From Lepus europaeus (taxonomy: Eukaryota > Chordata > Mammalia > Lagomorpha > Leporidae): DNA of 64,000 nt. The stretch covers positions 37,368,077 through 37,432,076 of the forward strand of contig NC_084834.1 of NCBI RefSeq assembly GCF_033115175.1, given 5' to 3'. The translations under genes and the position numbers were made by a program. Below are positions 49,001 through 57,006 of this stretch, in pieces. A model generated the notes under the pieces. It did no database searches and was not told the origin of the DNA. It saw only the letters and a program-made list of their open reading frames with translations. Numbering within the stretch: position 1 is the stretch's first letter; the number at the start of each line of letters is the position of its first letter.

Positions 49001-52000
49001 ACATCTGTACAATTTATTGACATATACTGTTACTTTAGGTGCATCCCAAGTTTCAGTTCAAGGCACTGTATGGGTGGATATGGAATAAAAAAAAATATTA
49101 CAGGGGCAGGCCTGTGATACACCGGGTTAAACCACTGCCTGTTGTAACACCAGCATTCCATAACCCGTATCCCATGCACCTGAGAAAGTAGTGGAAGACA
49201 GTCTAAGTTCTTGAGCCCCTGCACCCAAGTGGGAGTTCCAGGATCCTGGCTTCCATCTGGCCCAACCCCAGCTATTGAGATCATTTGGGGAGTGAACCAA
49301 ATGGATGATGGATGAACCAGATGGATCGATCTTAATCTCCATCTCTCTCTAACTCTGCCTTTCAAATAAATAAACAAATCTTTAAAAACAGTTTAGAACC
49401 AGCAACTTGTTAGCTTTCTGGACCCCTACATTTTCATTTGAAAGAAGAATATAAATCACTCTGTAAGATTCTGAACACAAAAGAACAGCACTCAGGGCTT
49501 CTTCCTTCAGCATTCGTTCAAGTATGGGTTATCCTCACATATACCATTTGCAAATAAAAATGTAACTAATCAGTAAAGCACCTTTGTTTAAGATTTCTCT
49601 CCAGAAGATTAAAGAGAGGATTGAAACTCCGCAACATCTGTTTGTGCCATCGGTCAGTAACTCAAATATCACTAAACAGTAGCAAGTCAACACTATTTGA
49701 TCCTGATCCATATTTTAGATCATGACAAAATACAAATATACATATGGAAATCTAAAACATATATAGATATATAGAGAGCTGAAAACCTCATAGAATACTG
49801 GACTTTATTTTGATCCATGACTTCTAAATGTTTTCTACTCCTTTTGTTTTGGTTTAATGCTACTGTCATCTATTACGGGATGTCAAAGAATGGTCCTAAT
49901 GATATATTCTCTGTCACACCAAATAATCTATACATAGAAAAAATTATGAATTAAAAATATAGGGAAGGAACAGCATGTGGCAGGCCATGATTGAACTATA
50001 TACCCACCTGCTTCCCACTGCCTTCTAGTGGGCATAATTTACTAGTATTTCTCTACTCTGTGACTGGAGTTCGGTGATTTAACTTATTTTAACCAATGAG
50101 ATACTAATAGATACGACTCAAGGATACCTAAATATGCCTGTGTGGTTTGGCTTTCATGATCCAGTGTGAGGACATTCTCTAGGAACTCACTGCCTTCTCA
50201 ACTTGGCCTCAAAATGAGACAAACGGAACTGGTCTGAACTTGGTACCAGCTTAGAAAGACCCTCTCCAGCTGATCCATACACACACAAGCAAGAAGTAAC
50301 ATATTGTATTATGCCTCTGAGAGCAAAAGCTAATATATACATGAGTTTTGACTTGTATTAAGTATAAAGATACAAGATCTAGGGTTTTCTGTAATTATCC
50401 AAAATTGCTTGTTTTTCTTCCATAATATCTATCCTGAGGACCCAGTCTGAAGAAAAGCCTCCCCCTGAGGCTCTAACTTCTGCCCAAAGTTCTTCATACC
50501 AAAGACTCCTCTAGCAGGACACAAAAATAACTCATTGTAAAATTAATGCATTCCTTTAAAGAAGTATGCGCAAGTTAACTTTTTTAGAATTATCACCTTG
50601 ATAATATGATCCTACCTTATTCTTGGAGTATGTCAAGGAATTTTCTGAAACAAACAAACAAAAAAAGAATGTTACCACTAAATGCTATTGGTGAATTATT
50701 CTGCAAACATGCAGTAAAAATATCAAACCAGTAACAAATTACTTCAATCTGAGGGTACTCCAAACAGTTCATGTAAAACATGCATCATAAAAAAATGAAT
50801 TTCAAAAAAATTTGTACCAAAATAGTTAACTTTTAATTTTTCCTTTAACTTTGTGAAGGTCTCTCATAGTTCTACAAGACAGAATTTCTACTAGAATAGC
50901 ATAGCAAATATTTAATTTCTTATTTTTACAGTATACAGAAGTAGACAGAATCCAAAAAACCTCAACCAAACACAACATACCAAGCCAAAGAGTGATGGCC
51001 TTCTACTTTCCCAAGGATCATCATAGTCTGTGCAGACATATGAAGTGTGTACCAATCAGTACAAACTCCACCTGGGCCTGCATCAGAACAGCTTGTGTCC
51101 AGAACCTCATCTCAAGGCAACAATGAGAGTGTTCTCTACAGCATTTTCTTTGTTCGTTAGCCTTCTGGCCTGAGTGTTTAGAATTGAAGTACTTGCAACT
51201 GAAGCATACAACAAAGGGGCAAGATTTTCAGGTTATCTGGCCAATGATCCTCTAATCAAATAGCAGAATATCTTCTCCATTCATGGCTTCTGTTTCAAGA
51301 ATAAGAATATTTTACTGGTCTATGTTTAAACATTTCTGGCACATTTATTGTTTCCTTTTTTCTCAGCAATTTGGAAAATTTAGGAAAAATGTTTTTCCCA
51401 CAAAGTCAGGCCTTAACATATGTTTCTTTGCCTACAATATAAAACACCAGACAACACTTTGCCTGCAGCCATTTCTTATCCTAAGAGACAAACTTTGCTC
51501 TTCTCAGCAGTCAAAAGGGCAAACCAAAAGAACAAGCAATAACTTAAGTCAGCCAAGAAATGGGAAGAAAACTCGGACAGTAATTAAACTTCAATCATCC
51601 AGCTGCCCTGAGGCGACATCTGTCATTCTTCCAATGTTGTCTTGGACCCATGTTTGGCTTGCCAGCACCCCTCTGCCTCAACCCTACAGGGGCTGATTAC
51701 TTAACCGAAGCACACCTGATCAACACAAAAGGGGATCTGGCTAATTCACGACTTTCTATTTAACACAGCGAGCATGAACGGCAGCCAGTCGCACTGGATA
51801 ACAAGAAGTGACTTCAGACCATATTTCTCCCTCGTCTATGTCCTAAGTTAGAGTAGTATTTTCAAGTAAGCATTGAAACACTGACATATTTGAGAATACA
51901 GCAGCACTGTTCAACAGAAAACAGAATGCAAGCCAGCATGTGAGTCACCTGCGTGCTTTAAAATTTTCTCTAGCCACATTAGAGTAAAACAAGAGATAAA

Positions 52001-52822
52001 AATCAATTTTAATATATTTAGGCCCATATATCAAAAAATATCATTTCCACATACAAGGAATATAAACAATTATTGAGGCACTTTTACATTCTTGCTTCAT
52101 TCAAACTCTTTAAAATCCCAAGTATATTTTCTATTCACACCACATCTCAGTTGAGGCTAGCCACATTTCAAGGGCTCAACCACCGTTTGTGGCCCCTGGC
52201 TACAGTACTGGACAGCACAGATTTTGAGTTTAACAATCCTCCCAAAAGAGAGCACTAAATACCTATCAGCCTTTCAGAAATAAGCCTAAGAAATGAAAAG
52301 ACTGCTGAAGGATGCTAAACATACGAGGCGCTCTGACTGGCACTCACTCTTCTCATCACCTGAGGGAAAATTTCAAGGGCATTATTTAAAGAAATGGTCT
52401 CCAGAAAATAGGTTGCAAAAATATAAGGCACTGATACCCCGATACCCCAAAGTATCCAGAGAAGATTTCTTGCACAGATAAGGAAATAATGTCCCCTCTT
52501 CTACATAAGTATACAATCTTAGAGCTAGACGGATTCAAAGCAAAGTTTTAAAGCTTACAAAACTCAGAATAATTGACTTGATCAGGATACACAGGGAGTA
52601 CATCTGCCAGGATGAGCACTGAGAAAAAAGCAATTCAGTTAAATCTGTATTGTTTTGAACTTTATTTTGAATTACATTACCTATTCTGTGCGTCCTTTGT
52701 GCACCTACATAGGTATCAAAAATGCGCTGCAATTCACACTTTCCAGTCATCTGTCGTAACAGCCATTTCATCCAAAATCGAAAGAAGTGGCCATAGAAGA
52801 ATTCCCACAAAGAAATAAACAT
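23288..52822 (-). CDS. ELMOD2: ELMOD2, ELMO domain-containing protein 2 (eight coding exons)
   Basis: GTPase-activating protein of the ELMOD family, known to act on ARL2 and ARF GTPases and to sit on lipid droplets, ER and mitochondria. On the - strand, exons 52,681-52,822, 50,616-50,644, 39,103-39,200, 36,910-37,039, 33,693-33,826, 24,512-24,580, 23,645-23,778 and 23,288-23,433 join in frame to 293 codons plus TAA, the length of human ELMOD2. All introns are GT-AG. The N-terminus MFISLWEFFYGHFFRFWMKW is hydrophobic. The ELMO domain fills the C-terminal half. The family's GAP arginine is Arg167 in the stretch GFQGDDPKTDFRGMG. Start 52,820-52,822 is fixed by the conserved N-terminus and an acceptor 8 bases upstream. 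No break was seen. The gene is convergent with UCP1. Confidence 0.97.
23645..23778 (-). CDS. ELMOD2: ELMOD2 exon 8
   Basis: Codes for YSYAIVGINLTEMAYSLLKS through TMEHFHQFY. Acceptor acatag, donor gtgagt. Confidence 0.95.
23779..24511 (-). other. ELMOD2 intron 7
   Basis: A/T-rich, with no recognised element. Confidence 0.7.
24512..24580 (-). CDS. ELMOD2: ELMOD2 exon 7
   Basis: 69-base exon coding YFSENYTSEAHQILSRSNHP then KL and two bases of Gly. Acceptor tttttag, donor gtaagc. Confidence 0.95.
25171..25268 (-). mobile_element. Very short 5'-truncated L1 3' end
   Basis: 98 bases matching, in antisense, the L1 3' UTR end seen at 48.2 kb (A-rich tail, then gtattcctaa and a ggaagaaccactg stretch). 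Perfect 15-bp duplication cctccatgagttctt at 25,156-25,170 and 25,269-25,283. Confidence 0.85.
25819..26133 (-). mobile_element. C SINE, older copy
   Basis: Antisense body from ttcaaaaatcagagttacag to ataccacaacacagacc. Confidence 0.8.
26166..26479 (+). mobile_element. C SINE
   Basis: Sense copy flanked by the 17-base near-identical repeats at 26,149-26,165 and 26,480-26,496 (aaaatattaaatctggg, one change). Confidence 0.88.
26497..26803 (+). mobile_element. C SINE, old divergent subfamily
   Basis: Sense copy of the older form (ggtggctgtttactgtagca start, tttcaagtaaatc end), abutting the previous SINE. Confidence 0.75.
26816..27147 (+). mobile_element. C SINE, young
   Basis: Sense copy with a long A/AAAG tail and the perfect 14-bp duplication aagaaaatttgaaa (26,802-26,815 and 27,148-27,161). 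Third of three head-to-tail SINEs. Confidence 0.93.
27728..28624 (+). promoter_or_regulatory. L1 5' UTR (internal promoter region)
   Basis: Full 5' end of the element. It starts with a ggcaagatggcgg motif like the YY1-site start of other L1 5' UTRs (core AAGATGGCGG). It matches the more decayed 5' UTR of the L1 at 13.4 kb over about 0.9 kb. Confidence 0.7.
28625..29686 (+). CDS. L1 ORF1p, intact (353 codons)
   Basis: RNA-binding, trimer-forming protein of LINE-1 that packages L1 RNA. Residues about 40-165 are a charged heptad-rich coiled coil. An RRM-like domain begins at about 175 with NIRVLGVPEG and includes RTPN and SPRHVVIKL (231-239). The C-terminal domain has RITLRGSPIRLTADFSSETL (257-276), QARREW and PRILYPAKLSF, the blocks most conserved in mammalian ORF1p. 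No stop or frameshift. The real start may be the second ATG at 28,649 (MPNNKRKNQ), which leaves 345 codons. This is a transposon gene inside an ELMOD2 intron on the opposite strand, not a host gene. ORF2 does not follow it. Confidence 0.93.
   Translation: MKKLNISNMPNNKRKNQANKNKEETMTPPNEKDTPIQDYEDDEIEEMQEADLKKLIRTLRSSQKQILELQKSFMDKIENLSRESEILRRNQNEMKQLVEQETLIVTRNHNEMKSSIDQMTNTLESLKNRMGKAEERISDLEDREQERKQANQRKEEEIRNLKNIVRNLQDTIKKPNIRVLGVPEGMEREKGLEGLFSEILAENFPGLEKDRGILVQEAYRTPNKHDQKRSSPRHVVIKLTTVKHKEKILKGAREKRRITLRGSPIRLTADFSSETLQARREWRDIAQVLREKNCQPRILYPAKLSFVNEGEIKTFHSKQKLKEFVATHPALQKMLKDVLHTETQKHGHQYERR
29800..31905 (+). mobile_element. Non-L1 filler with class I retroviral gag/protease-like remnants (fossil)
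   Basis: Sits where ORF2 should be. At about 31,130-31,215 a stretch resembles a gammaretrovirus-type nucleocapsid zinc knuckle (for example DHWKWTCP). About 31,320-31,470 resembles the start of a class I ERV protease in the same direction. Both are broken. 29,800-30,900 and 31,500-31,900 are A/T-rich or unassigned. Carried as part of the surrounding L1-type element. Confidence 0.55.
32370..32686 (+). mobile_element. C SINE
   Basis: Sense copy starting ggggttggcactgtggtgca (first g at the boundary). Perfect 9-bp duplication gtctatcag (32,361-32,369 and 32,687-32,695). Confidence 0.9.
33693..33826 (-). CDS. ELMOD2: ELMOD2 exon 6, GAP arginine
   Basis: Codes for LWNLLMPTKKLKARISKQWA through GILGLINL, residues 134-177 plus two bases. 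It contains Arg167 in TDFRGMG. Acceptor ttttacag, donor gtaagt. Confidence 0.95.
33988..34310 (+). mobile_element. C SINE
   Basis: Sense copy with an A tail. Perfect 9-bp duplication aaatctttt (33,979-33,987 and 34,311-34,319). Lies in ELMOD2 intron 5. Confidence 0.92.
34320..36097 (-). other. ELMOD2 intron 5, unique part
   Basis: No gene or clear repeat recognised. Confidence 0.6.
36114..36146 (-). pseudogene. U2 snRNA 5'-end fragment (retropseudogene)
   Basis: The complement reads atcgcttctcagccttttgg and continues to aagtg: nucleotides 1-33 of U2 snRNA with one G-to-A change. It is flanked by 16-base repeats tcaacattatactctg (36,098-36,113) and tcaacataatactctg (36,146-36,161), so it is a retroposed, 3'-truncated copy rather than a gene. 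Confidence 0.9.
36428..36776 (-). mobile_element. C SINE, young
   Basis: Near-consensus antisense copy. Perfect 16-bp duplication aacataacaacattct (36,412-36,427 and 36,777-36,792). Confidence 0.95.
36910..37039 (-). CDS. ELMOD2: ELMOD2 exon 5
   Basis: Codes for SFKICMKTCLLQITGYKQLY through HEKLLLK (residues 90-133). Acceptor atttcag, donor gtaaat. Confidence 0.95.
37377..37570. mobile_element. Mariner-like MITE, both ends present
   Basis: Inverted ends: gagggtacttccaaaagtcc on the left and, inverted, gagggcatttccgaaagttt on the right. The AT-rich middle holds aaacttatcttttaattc. It resembles short mariner-derived (MADE2/HSMAR2-like) elements of mammals. The superfamily call is from memory. 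Confidence 0.6.
37700..38560 (+). mobile_element. L2 (LINE-2) remnant
   Basis: Fragments follow the L2 3' part: ctgaaatgtcattcaaagcc, aatccctcagtatggcacac, cagtctctgctctgc, tcatcaaagtccaacccaaa. Interrupted by a C SINE. Confidence 0.55.
37961..38278 (+). mobile_element. C SINE, old copy
   Basis: Sense, diverged: ggcggtggttaagacgcc start and ctctctgcctctcaac end. Inserted in the L2 remnant. Confidence 0.75.
39103..39200 (-). CDS. ELMOD2: ELMOD2 exon 4
   Basis: Codes for VLQKATHVVESEVDKCVEDI and MKEKNINPEKDV (residues 58-89) plus two bases. The donor is GTGTGC after GTCAG; the alternative GT four bases earlier would break the frame to exon 5. Confidence 0.93.
39584..39850 (+). mobile_element. 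C SINE, old copy
   Basis: Sense, diverged copy ending cttaaataaataaag. Confidence 0.7.
40540..40790 (+). mobile_element. L2 3' end
   Basis: Ends with the L2-type run tccttgaggacagagattat, ccctatcttgcatataacag, then gttgaataat. Confidence 0.7.
41095..41280 (+). mobile_element. L2 3' part
   Basis: Starts gtcacctcctctatgaagcc and continues with the L2 order. Diverged. Confidence 0.65.
42687..43014 (-). mobile_element. C SINE nested in old L1
   Basis: Antisense body from tttgaaaggcagagttacag to ccacaacgccaagccc. Flanking aatctg repeats. Confidence 0.85.
43700..43970 (+). mobile_element. Old L1 fragment, ORF2 C-terminal region
   Basis: Sense-strand pieces such as aaatatgggcagagtcttaa, ataggtacttcacaaaagaa and aaggaaacacaaatgaaagt follow L1 ORF2 near its end. 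Confidence 0.55.
43985..44338 (+). repeat. Direct duplication, copy A (holds a MITE)
   Basis: Shares ctgtcaatcttgggcttttt and aatgttttgg, actggaatacag, a mariner-like MITE, and caatgattctaaa, all in the same order as copy B 1.1 kb to the right. Confidence 0.8.
44143..44291. mobile_element. Mariner-like MITE (copy A)
   Basis: Ends ctcttcaaaaaagttcatga and catgaacttttgaggacttc; core ggaattaaaaggtaaagttt. Confidence 0.6.
45262..45763. mobile_element. Mariner-like MITE (copy B), split by a SINE
   Basis: Left end agagtacttcaaaatgttca, right end catgaactttgtgaggaccc. The middle is split at an agatag..tttatt target. Confidence 0.6.
45313..45671 (+). mobile_element. C SINE in MITE
   Basis: Sense copy with an expanded CT run near its 3' end. 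Flanks agatagctttatt / agatagatttatt (45,300-45,312 and 45,672-45,684). Confidence 0.9.
45784..46105 (+). mobile_element. C SINE
   Basis: Sense copy with a (CT)n run at about 46,019-46,042. Flanks actgctt / attgctt. Confidence 0.87.
46300..46473. repeat. AT-rich palindromic tract
   Basis: About 170 bases almost entirely of A and T, built from TATATAAT, TATATTA and ATTAATTAAT units, with many self-complementary stretches. Confidence 0.85.
47389..47694 (+). mobile_element. C SINE, older copy
   Basis: Sense copy starting gggcctgcgtgtggcacagt. Flanks aatatgaaagct / aatttcaaagct. Confidence 0.82.
48003..48272 (+). mobile_element. L1 3' UTR, 5'-truncated
   Basis: Starts tttgaacagccttcgtctcc, matching 17,189 onward in the L1 at 13.4 kb, and ends caccttaaataag followed by a weak A-rich tail. 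Confidence 0.8.
48419..48747 (-). mobile_element. C SINE
   Basis: Antisense copy with the perfect 10-bp duplication cagaagttct (48,409-48,418 and 48,748-48,757). Confidence 0.92.
49103..49388 (+). mobile_element. C SINE, older copy
   Basis: Sense copy, shortened in the middle, ending caaataaataaacaaatctt. Confidence 0.8.
50616..50644 (-). CDS. ELMOD2: ELMOD2 exon 3, 29-base microexon
   Basis: Supplies the end of Glu48 and residues NSLTYSKNK (49-57). Acceptor tttcag, donor gtagga. Conserved residues and frame make it certain despite its size. Confidence 0.93.
50751..50865. mobile_element. Mariner-like MITE
   Basis: Ends gagggtactccaaacagttc and actttgtgaaggtctctc; core ttcaaaaaaatttgtaccaa. 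Confidence 0.6.
51899..52222. mobile_element. hAT-Charlie-like DNA transposon remnant
   Basis: Left end gcagcactgttcaacag; right end ggctacagtactggacagca (near-inverted gctgt-cca ends); AT-rich middle with aattttctctagccacatta and agccacatttcaagggctca. Family by memory of the gctgtccaatag-type termini. Confidence 0.55.
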
Positions 52823-52829
52823 TTTTTCC
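52681..52829 (-). CDS. ELMOD2: ELMOD2 exon 2 (first coding exon)
   Basis: Acceptor tttcccag, seven bases of 5' UTR, then ATG (52,820-52,822). Codes for residues 1-47, ending AQRTHRI, plus one base before the donor gtaatg. Confidence 0.95.
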
Positions 52830-53559
52830 CTGGGAAAGGAAATATATAACACAAGCTTATTGACTTGAAATTGAGCTTTAAAACTGAAAAAAAAAATTTA
52901 TCCAACTCATCAAATCTCAAGTTCTATTAATATTTATTATTCCATCGTGACTGTTCTGTGACAATGTTTAATTAGGCATCTAAGAAAACAAGTGTAACAT
53001 ATACCACTAAATAATGGGTGGCCAAATGGTCAGTTTTTTAAAAACTGAAAAAATCAGAACTTAGAGCCAAGCTATTGAATGGCTTGCAATAACGATACCC
53101 GAGTGCTCTGCACTTTTTGTTAAATAATTTTATTCCCTGTCTTAGTTTCCTGTTTTCTCATTCCTTGAGACACAGGGCTCAACAGTTCAAGAATAAGAGG
53201 ATCTCAATGTAGCAACCTGAAAATACACCAAACATCAGAATTCTTACAAGGAACAAGCTCTTAGCACTTGGGCTAACTGCTCACAGCGGTCCCCCCAATC
53301 AGGTGACGTCAGCAAATCATACTGCAAACGGCTTACAAATGGAAGTATACGACTTGAACCCGGAGTAGACGGATCACACGCTGGCCGATTCTCGATTTTC
53401 CACTCAGTGGGTAAAGGGTAGAAATACTAACAAGAGTTTAAAAATAATAATAACTTGAAAACACCCTACACATTGGATAGAACTGGATCTTAGAAAATTC
53501 TCCAGCTTCTACATGAAAAGCGGGTTGGGGGAGATGCAAGTGAGGGGGAGCTACCTATA
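52830..53559 (-). other. ELMOD2 intron 1 (3' part)
   Basis: No repeat recognised. A perfect cAMP-response palindrome TGACGTCA lies at 53,304-53,311, a few hundred bases inside the gene. Confidence 0.6.
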
Positions 53560-54400
53560 AACAATGAAAACGCTTTTCATTCAGGTCTCCGCCCTGTTCC
53601 ACACACTCCCAGACACGTCCTCCCCAGACTAGGGCCCGAGGCACTGTCACATTCGGAATCCCCGCGGGTGGGCTGCTCCCTATCGGTCACTGAATTCCTC
53701 TCGTCCGCGCTCATCAGGACAAAAGAAGCAGAACTGCCAAGCCGAGTCCACGCCGGCACCGCGGCGCCGGAACAGCCCACACCTCGGGGAGTCGCTGCGC
53801 CAAGCCCGGGTGCCGGAGCCCGGCGGTGCCCGGCGAGTGGGAGGGACCGGCTCGCACAAAGCCCCGCCGGCCGCGGCCCCCGCGGACTTCCCGCAGGACG
53901 CCGCGGGGCTCTAGCAGCCCGCACGCCACGGAAGCAGCGCGGGGCAAGAGAAAAGAAACAGCAGCCACCTCACAAGAGCGGAAGAACTAGGGGGAAGCTG
54001 CAGCTGCCTCGGTTTCCCCAACTGCAAACAGCCGGCAACGGAAACGACGCTACTCGCCGAGCGCTCCCTGCAAGCACCGCGACCCGGAAGTCGGGGACCT
54101 GGACTGGCCGGACCGCCTTTCCCGGCACACTGCCCGCCCCCCGCCCCCGGCCTCTTTCGATTGGCCCGCGCTCCACCTATCGCGAACGCGGAAAGGGTCG
54201 AGCGGTGTAGCCCCGACGCGCGTGCTCAGATCCTCCGGCCGCCCGACGGTTTCCCTGGCAACGGCTGGAAGGAGACACGCCCGGCGGCAGCGTAGTCTCC
54301 TTTAGCGCCGCAAAATCTCAGGTCCGTGGCGCTAGTGGAAGCCCTGAGGTGCAGCTCCTGGGCTCGGAGCGGGAAGAAACCACGTGATTCGGTAAGGAGC
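53560..54400 (-). promoter_or_regulatory. ELMOD2: CpG-rich TATA-less promoter of ELMOD2
   Basis: Dense CpG and G+C around the expected 5' end of ELMOD2. On the - strand a CCAAT box (54,160-54,164) is followed by a GC-box cluster (about 54,133-54,150) and an ETS-type CCGGAAGT core (54,084-54,091). This suggests initiation at roughly 54,000-54,120. A non-coding exon 1 must lie here and splice to 52,829, but its donor could not be fixed. The + strand frame over 53,668-54,210 is a by-product of the CpG content. Confidence 0.75.
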
Positions 54401-54429
54401 ACCGAAACGACTGAAGAGCTTTCAGCTAC

Positions 54430-54560
54430 TTTTAACCGTTATTCTGTGAAGTAACTATTAATGGCTCCACTTTAGGATGACAAAAAAGGAATTCAGGTTA
54501 ATTGACTTGCCCATGTCCAATACGTGGCAGGAACAGAGAGCCTGTATTTTAAAAAGAGAA
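54430..54560 (+). repeat. Possible MIR remnant
   Basis: gttaattgacttgcccatgt then acgtggcaggaacagagagc resembles a MIR 3' half. Weak. Confidence 0.4.
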
Positions 54561-54983
54561 ACTCGGACTTTCTCTCACAGTAATAAATATTTAACGGTTA
54601 ACTCATCAAACATTGATTGCTTAGCTGCTTTTTATTGAAAAAATAATTTACATGATTTAAAAAAACTCAAAAGTGCATTCATTAATTCAGCAAGTATTTG
54701 TTAATTTGTTAATTGCCTGTTAGGCACAAGGCGGTGTTCTAAAACGACTAAACAGGCAAATACTGAGAATGCCAGTTGGTGCTAAGTACCAAGAGTATTA
54801 GGGGACACTAGGAAGAGTGAGGGGTAAGTCAGTATACACTGTTTAGCCAAGGAAGTCTCAGTAGGAGGTCACATCTGAGGCTTACTGAATGAAGTGTCTT
54901 GAGGGACAGTGTGCTGGGTACCAGAATGCAAGTTGCACATGCTGTGAATTAGAAGCATATGTAGTTGAAATGTTGGAATTACT

Positions 54984-55356
54984 ACTGACGCCATAAACAA
55001 GAGTGTCAAGTTGTTAAGTCAACAATAGGAGTCACTGTGTACTTACTCCTCATGTGGGATCTGTCCTTAATGTGTTGTCCAATGTGAAGTAATGCTATAA
55101 CTAGTACTGAAACAGTATTTTACACTTTGTGTTTCTGTGTGGGTGCAAACTTATGAAATCTTTACTTAATATATACTAAATCAATCTTCTGTATATAAAG
55201 ATAATTGAAAATGAATCTTGATGTGAATGGAATGGGAGAGGGAGCCGAAGATGGGAGGGGTGCGAGTGGGAGGGAAGTTATGGGGGGGGAGCCATTGTAA
55301 TCCATAAACTGTACTTTGGAAATTTATATTTACTAAATAAAAGTTAAAAAAAAAAA
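54984..55356 (+). mobile_element. Young 5'-truncated L1 3' UTR
   Basis: Starts inside the same L1 3' UTR as 31,909 onward (gccataaac..agagtgtcaa), has the G-rich stretch, and ends aataaaagttaaaa. Perfect 17-bp duplication gaaatgttggaattact at 54,967-54,983 and 55,357-55,373. Confidence 0.95.
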
Positions 55357-55373
55357 GAAATGTTGGAATTACT

Positions 55374-56640
55374 CTAAGAATGCCTGTGTGGCTCCAAGAG
55401 AAAGAATAAGGTGGAGTAGAAAGTACAAAGGACTAACTTGCCTCACCTACCCAAGACTGCCAGGCCGCTCAGTTCCCTTCCTCAATACTAACCAGGGTTA
55501 GTATTTTGTTTCTACTTCTAGAAATACTCCATGCAAGTGTGTATATGTATAGTCCTTCTATCATCTTGTTAACACAAATTGCAGCAAGAAATACACACTT
55601 TCGCACATTATCAACCTGTTTTTTGAAAATGAATACTAATTGTAGAGCACCAGACAAGGGAAGGGCACAGAAGCCGTCATCCCTGCCACGTAGGTGTAGC
55701 CGACTGTGAGCTCAGTAGTGGAGTCTGAATGTATACTATATATATTGTAATAGCGAGATCATGTCCTCTTAGATGATCGAGGGAACTGACAGCTTGCTGA
55801 ATTGAATTTCTCATTGTAGATAAAAAAATATTCAGAAGGGCAAAATGCACAACCATTAAGATGCAGGGACTTTGATTTCAAGAGTCTATCTGTTGTTACA
55901 CAAAGCTTTTCATAAAATAGTGCAATCATTCTATATGCAGTTTGTATTTTCAAAATGCTTTGCTGAGGGTAGGCAATGCAGAGAGGAACTGTCTCTTCCT
56001 CTTGCCTTCATGCTGCCAGTTGGCCTCCTTTTGTCCATGTTTTTCCCCAAGAGAAGAGAATGTTAATATCTTTGGTAAAAACTTTAATATCATTGGTAAA
56101 AACCAAAAGACAGTAGTTGGACTTGCACTCATTGGAAGAGTCACTCTGCATCATAATTTCATTTGTGTATGTGGATTCCCTCAGTTCTTTGCCACCAATT
56201 CACTAATTCCCTTGTGTGAAGTGGTAGACATATTTAACAAATCCTGTTCCTTGGGGACAGATCGCCACATCTCTTTCTTTTATTATCTTTGATTTTCTTC
56301 TTCCATCTGACTAGCTGCTTGGTGTTTTAAGTGCTAAAATTAGGATTCTGGATTCATGGAAAAAGCCAGACTTTCTTCATCTGTGTCTCCAAGTGTCCAA
56401 GCCAAACCATGTGCTTCTCCCTGACTTGATCAGATATACCTTCAAAGAAGCCAAAGACCATAGTGTACTGAAATTTCCTGGAAGTCCTAAGGAATCTCTG
56501 CACGAGAATTTTTTTTTCAGCACAGAAAATATTTTAGTTCTCCTAAAAAGCTTGAGGAGTTACACTGGTTCTGAATTGAAGGGGGAAAAGCCAACTTAAA
56601 ACACAAAAAGAAATAGTTTTCCTATGGTGAGAGATGAAAG
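55374..56640. other. Upstream flank, no gene seen
   Basis: Unique-looking A/T-rich DNA. Open frames such as 55,942-56,292 have no recognisable domain. Confidence 0.6.
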
Positions 56641-56655
56641 CAAAGCACACATTCT

Positions 56656-57006
56656 TTTTTTTTTTTTTTTTTTTTTTTGACAGGCAGAGTGGACAGTGAG
56701 AGAGAGACAGAGAGAAAGGTCTTCCTTTACTGTTGGTTCACCCTCCAATGGCCACCGCGGCCGGCTCACTACAGCTGGCGCACTGCGCTGATCTGAAGCC
56801 AGGAGCCAGGTGCTTCTCCTGGTCTCCCATGTGGGTACAGGGCCCAAGCACTTGGGCCATCCTCCACTGCCTTCCCAGTCCACAGCAGAGAGCTGGACAG
56901 GAAGAGGAGCAACTTGGACAGATCTGGCGCCCCGACTGGGAGTAGAACCCCGGGGTGCCGGCGCCACAGACAGAGGATTAGCCTATTGAGCCGTGGCGCC
57001 GGCCAG
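56656..57006 (-). mobile_element. C SINE in the LLPH retrocopy
   Basis: Near-consensus antisense copy with a long T run. Perfect 12-bp duplication agcacacattct (56,644-56,655 and 57,007-57,018). Confidence 0.93.

Larger units (their letters stand above)
39201..50615 (-). other. ELMOD2 intron 3
   Basis: The 11.4-kb largest intron. It holds L2 remnants, a decayed antisense L1 (about 41.4-45.2 kb), three mariner-like MITEs, several C SINEs, an AT palindrome tract and a hAT/MER-like element split by an L1-SINE cluster. Stretches 39,850-40,540, 46,480-47,380 and 49,395-50,030 show nothing recognisable. About 50,030-50,345 resembles an ancient MER/MLT-type repeat. Confidence 0.7.
50645..52680 (-). 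other. ELMOD2 intron 2
   Basis: A 2-kb intron with a mariner-like MITE (50,751-50,865) and a hAT-like DNA transposon (about 51,899-52,222). The + strand open frame near 51,283-51,696 has no recognisable protein features and looks like chance. Confidence 0.7.

Noticed and set aside
51283-51696. 137-codon + strand open frame
   Set aside because: No domain, no codon pattern or splice context, and it lies antisense in an ELMOD2 intron.
53304-53311. Perfect CRE palindrome TGACGTCA
   Set aside because: It lies several hundred bases downstream of the likely ELMOD2 start, in intron 1. A single 8-mer is not enough to claim a regulated site.
53668-54210. 180-codon open frame in the CpG-rich region
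   Set aside because: Arg/Pro/Ala-rich composition follows from GC content, no domain is recognisable, and it overlaps the ELMOD2 promoter in antisense.
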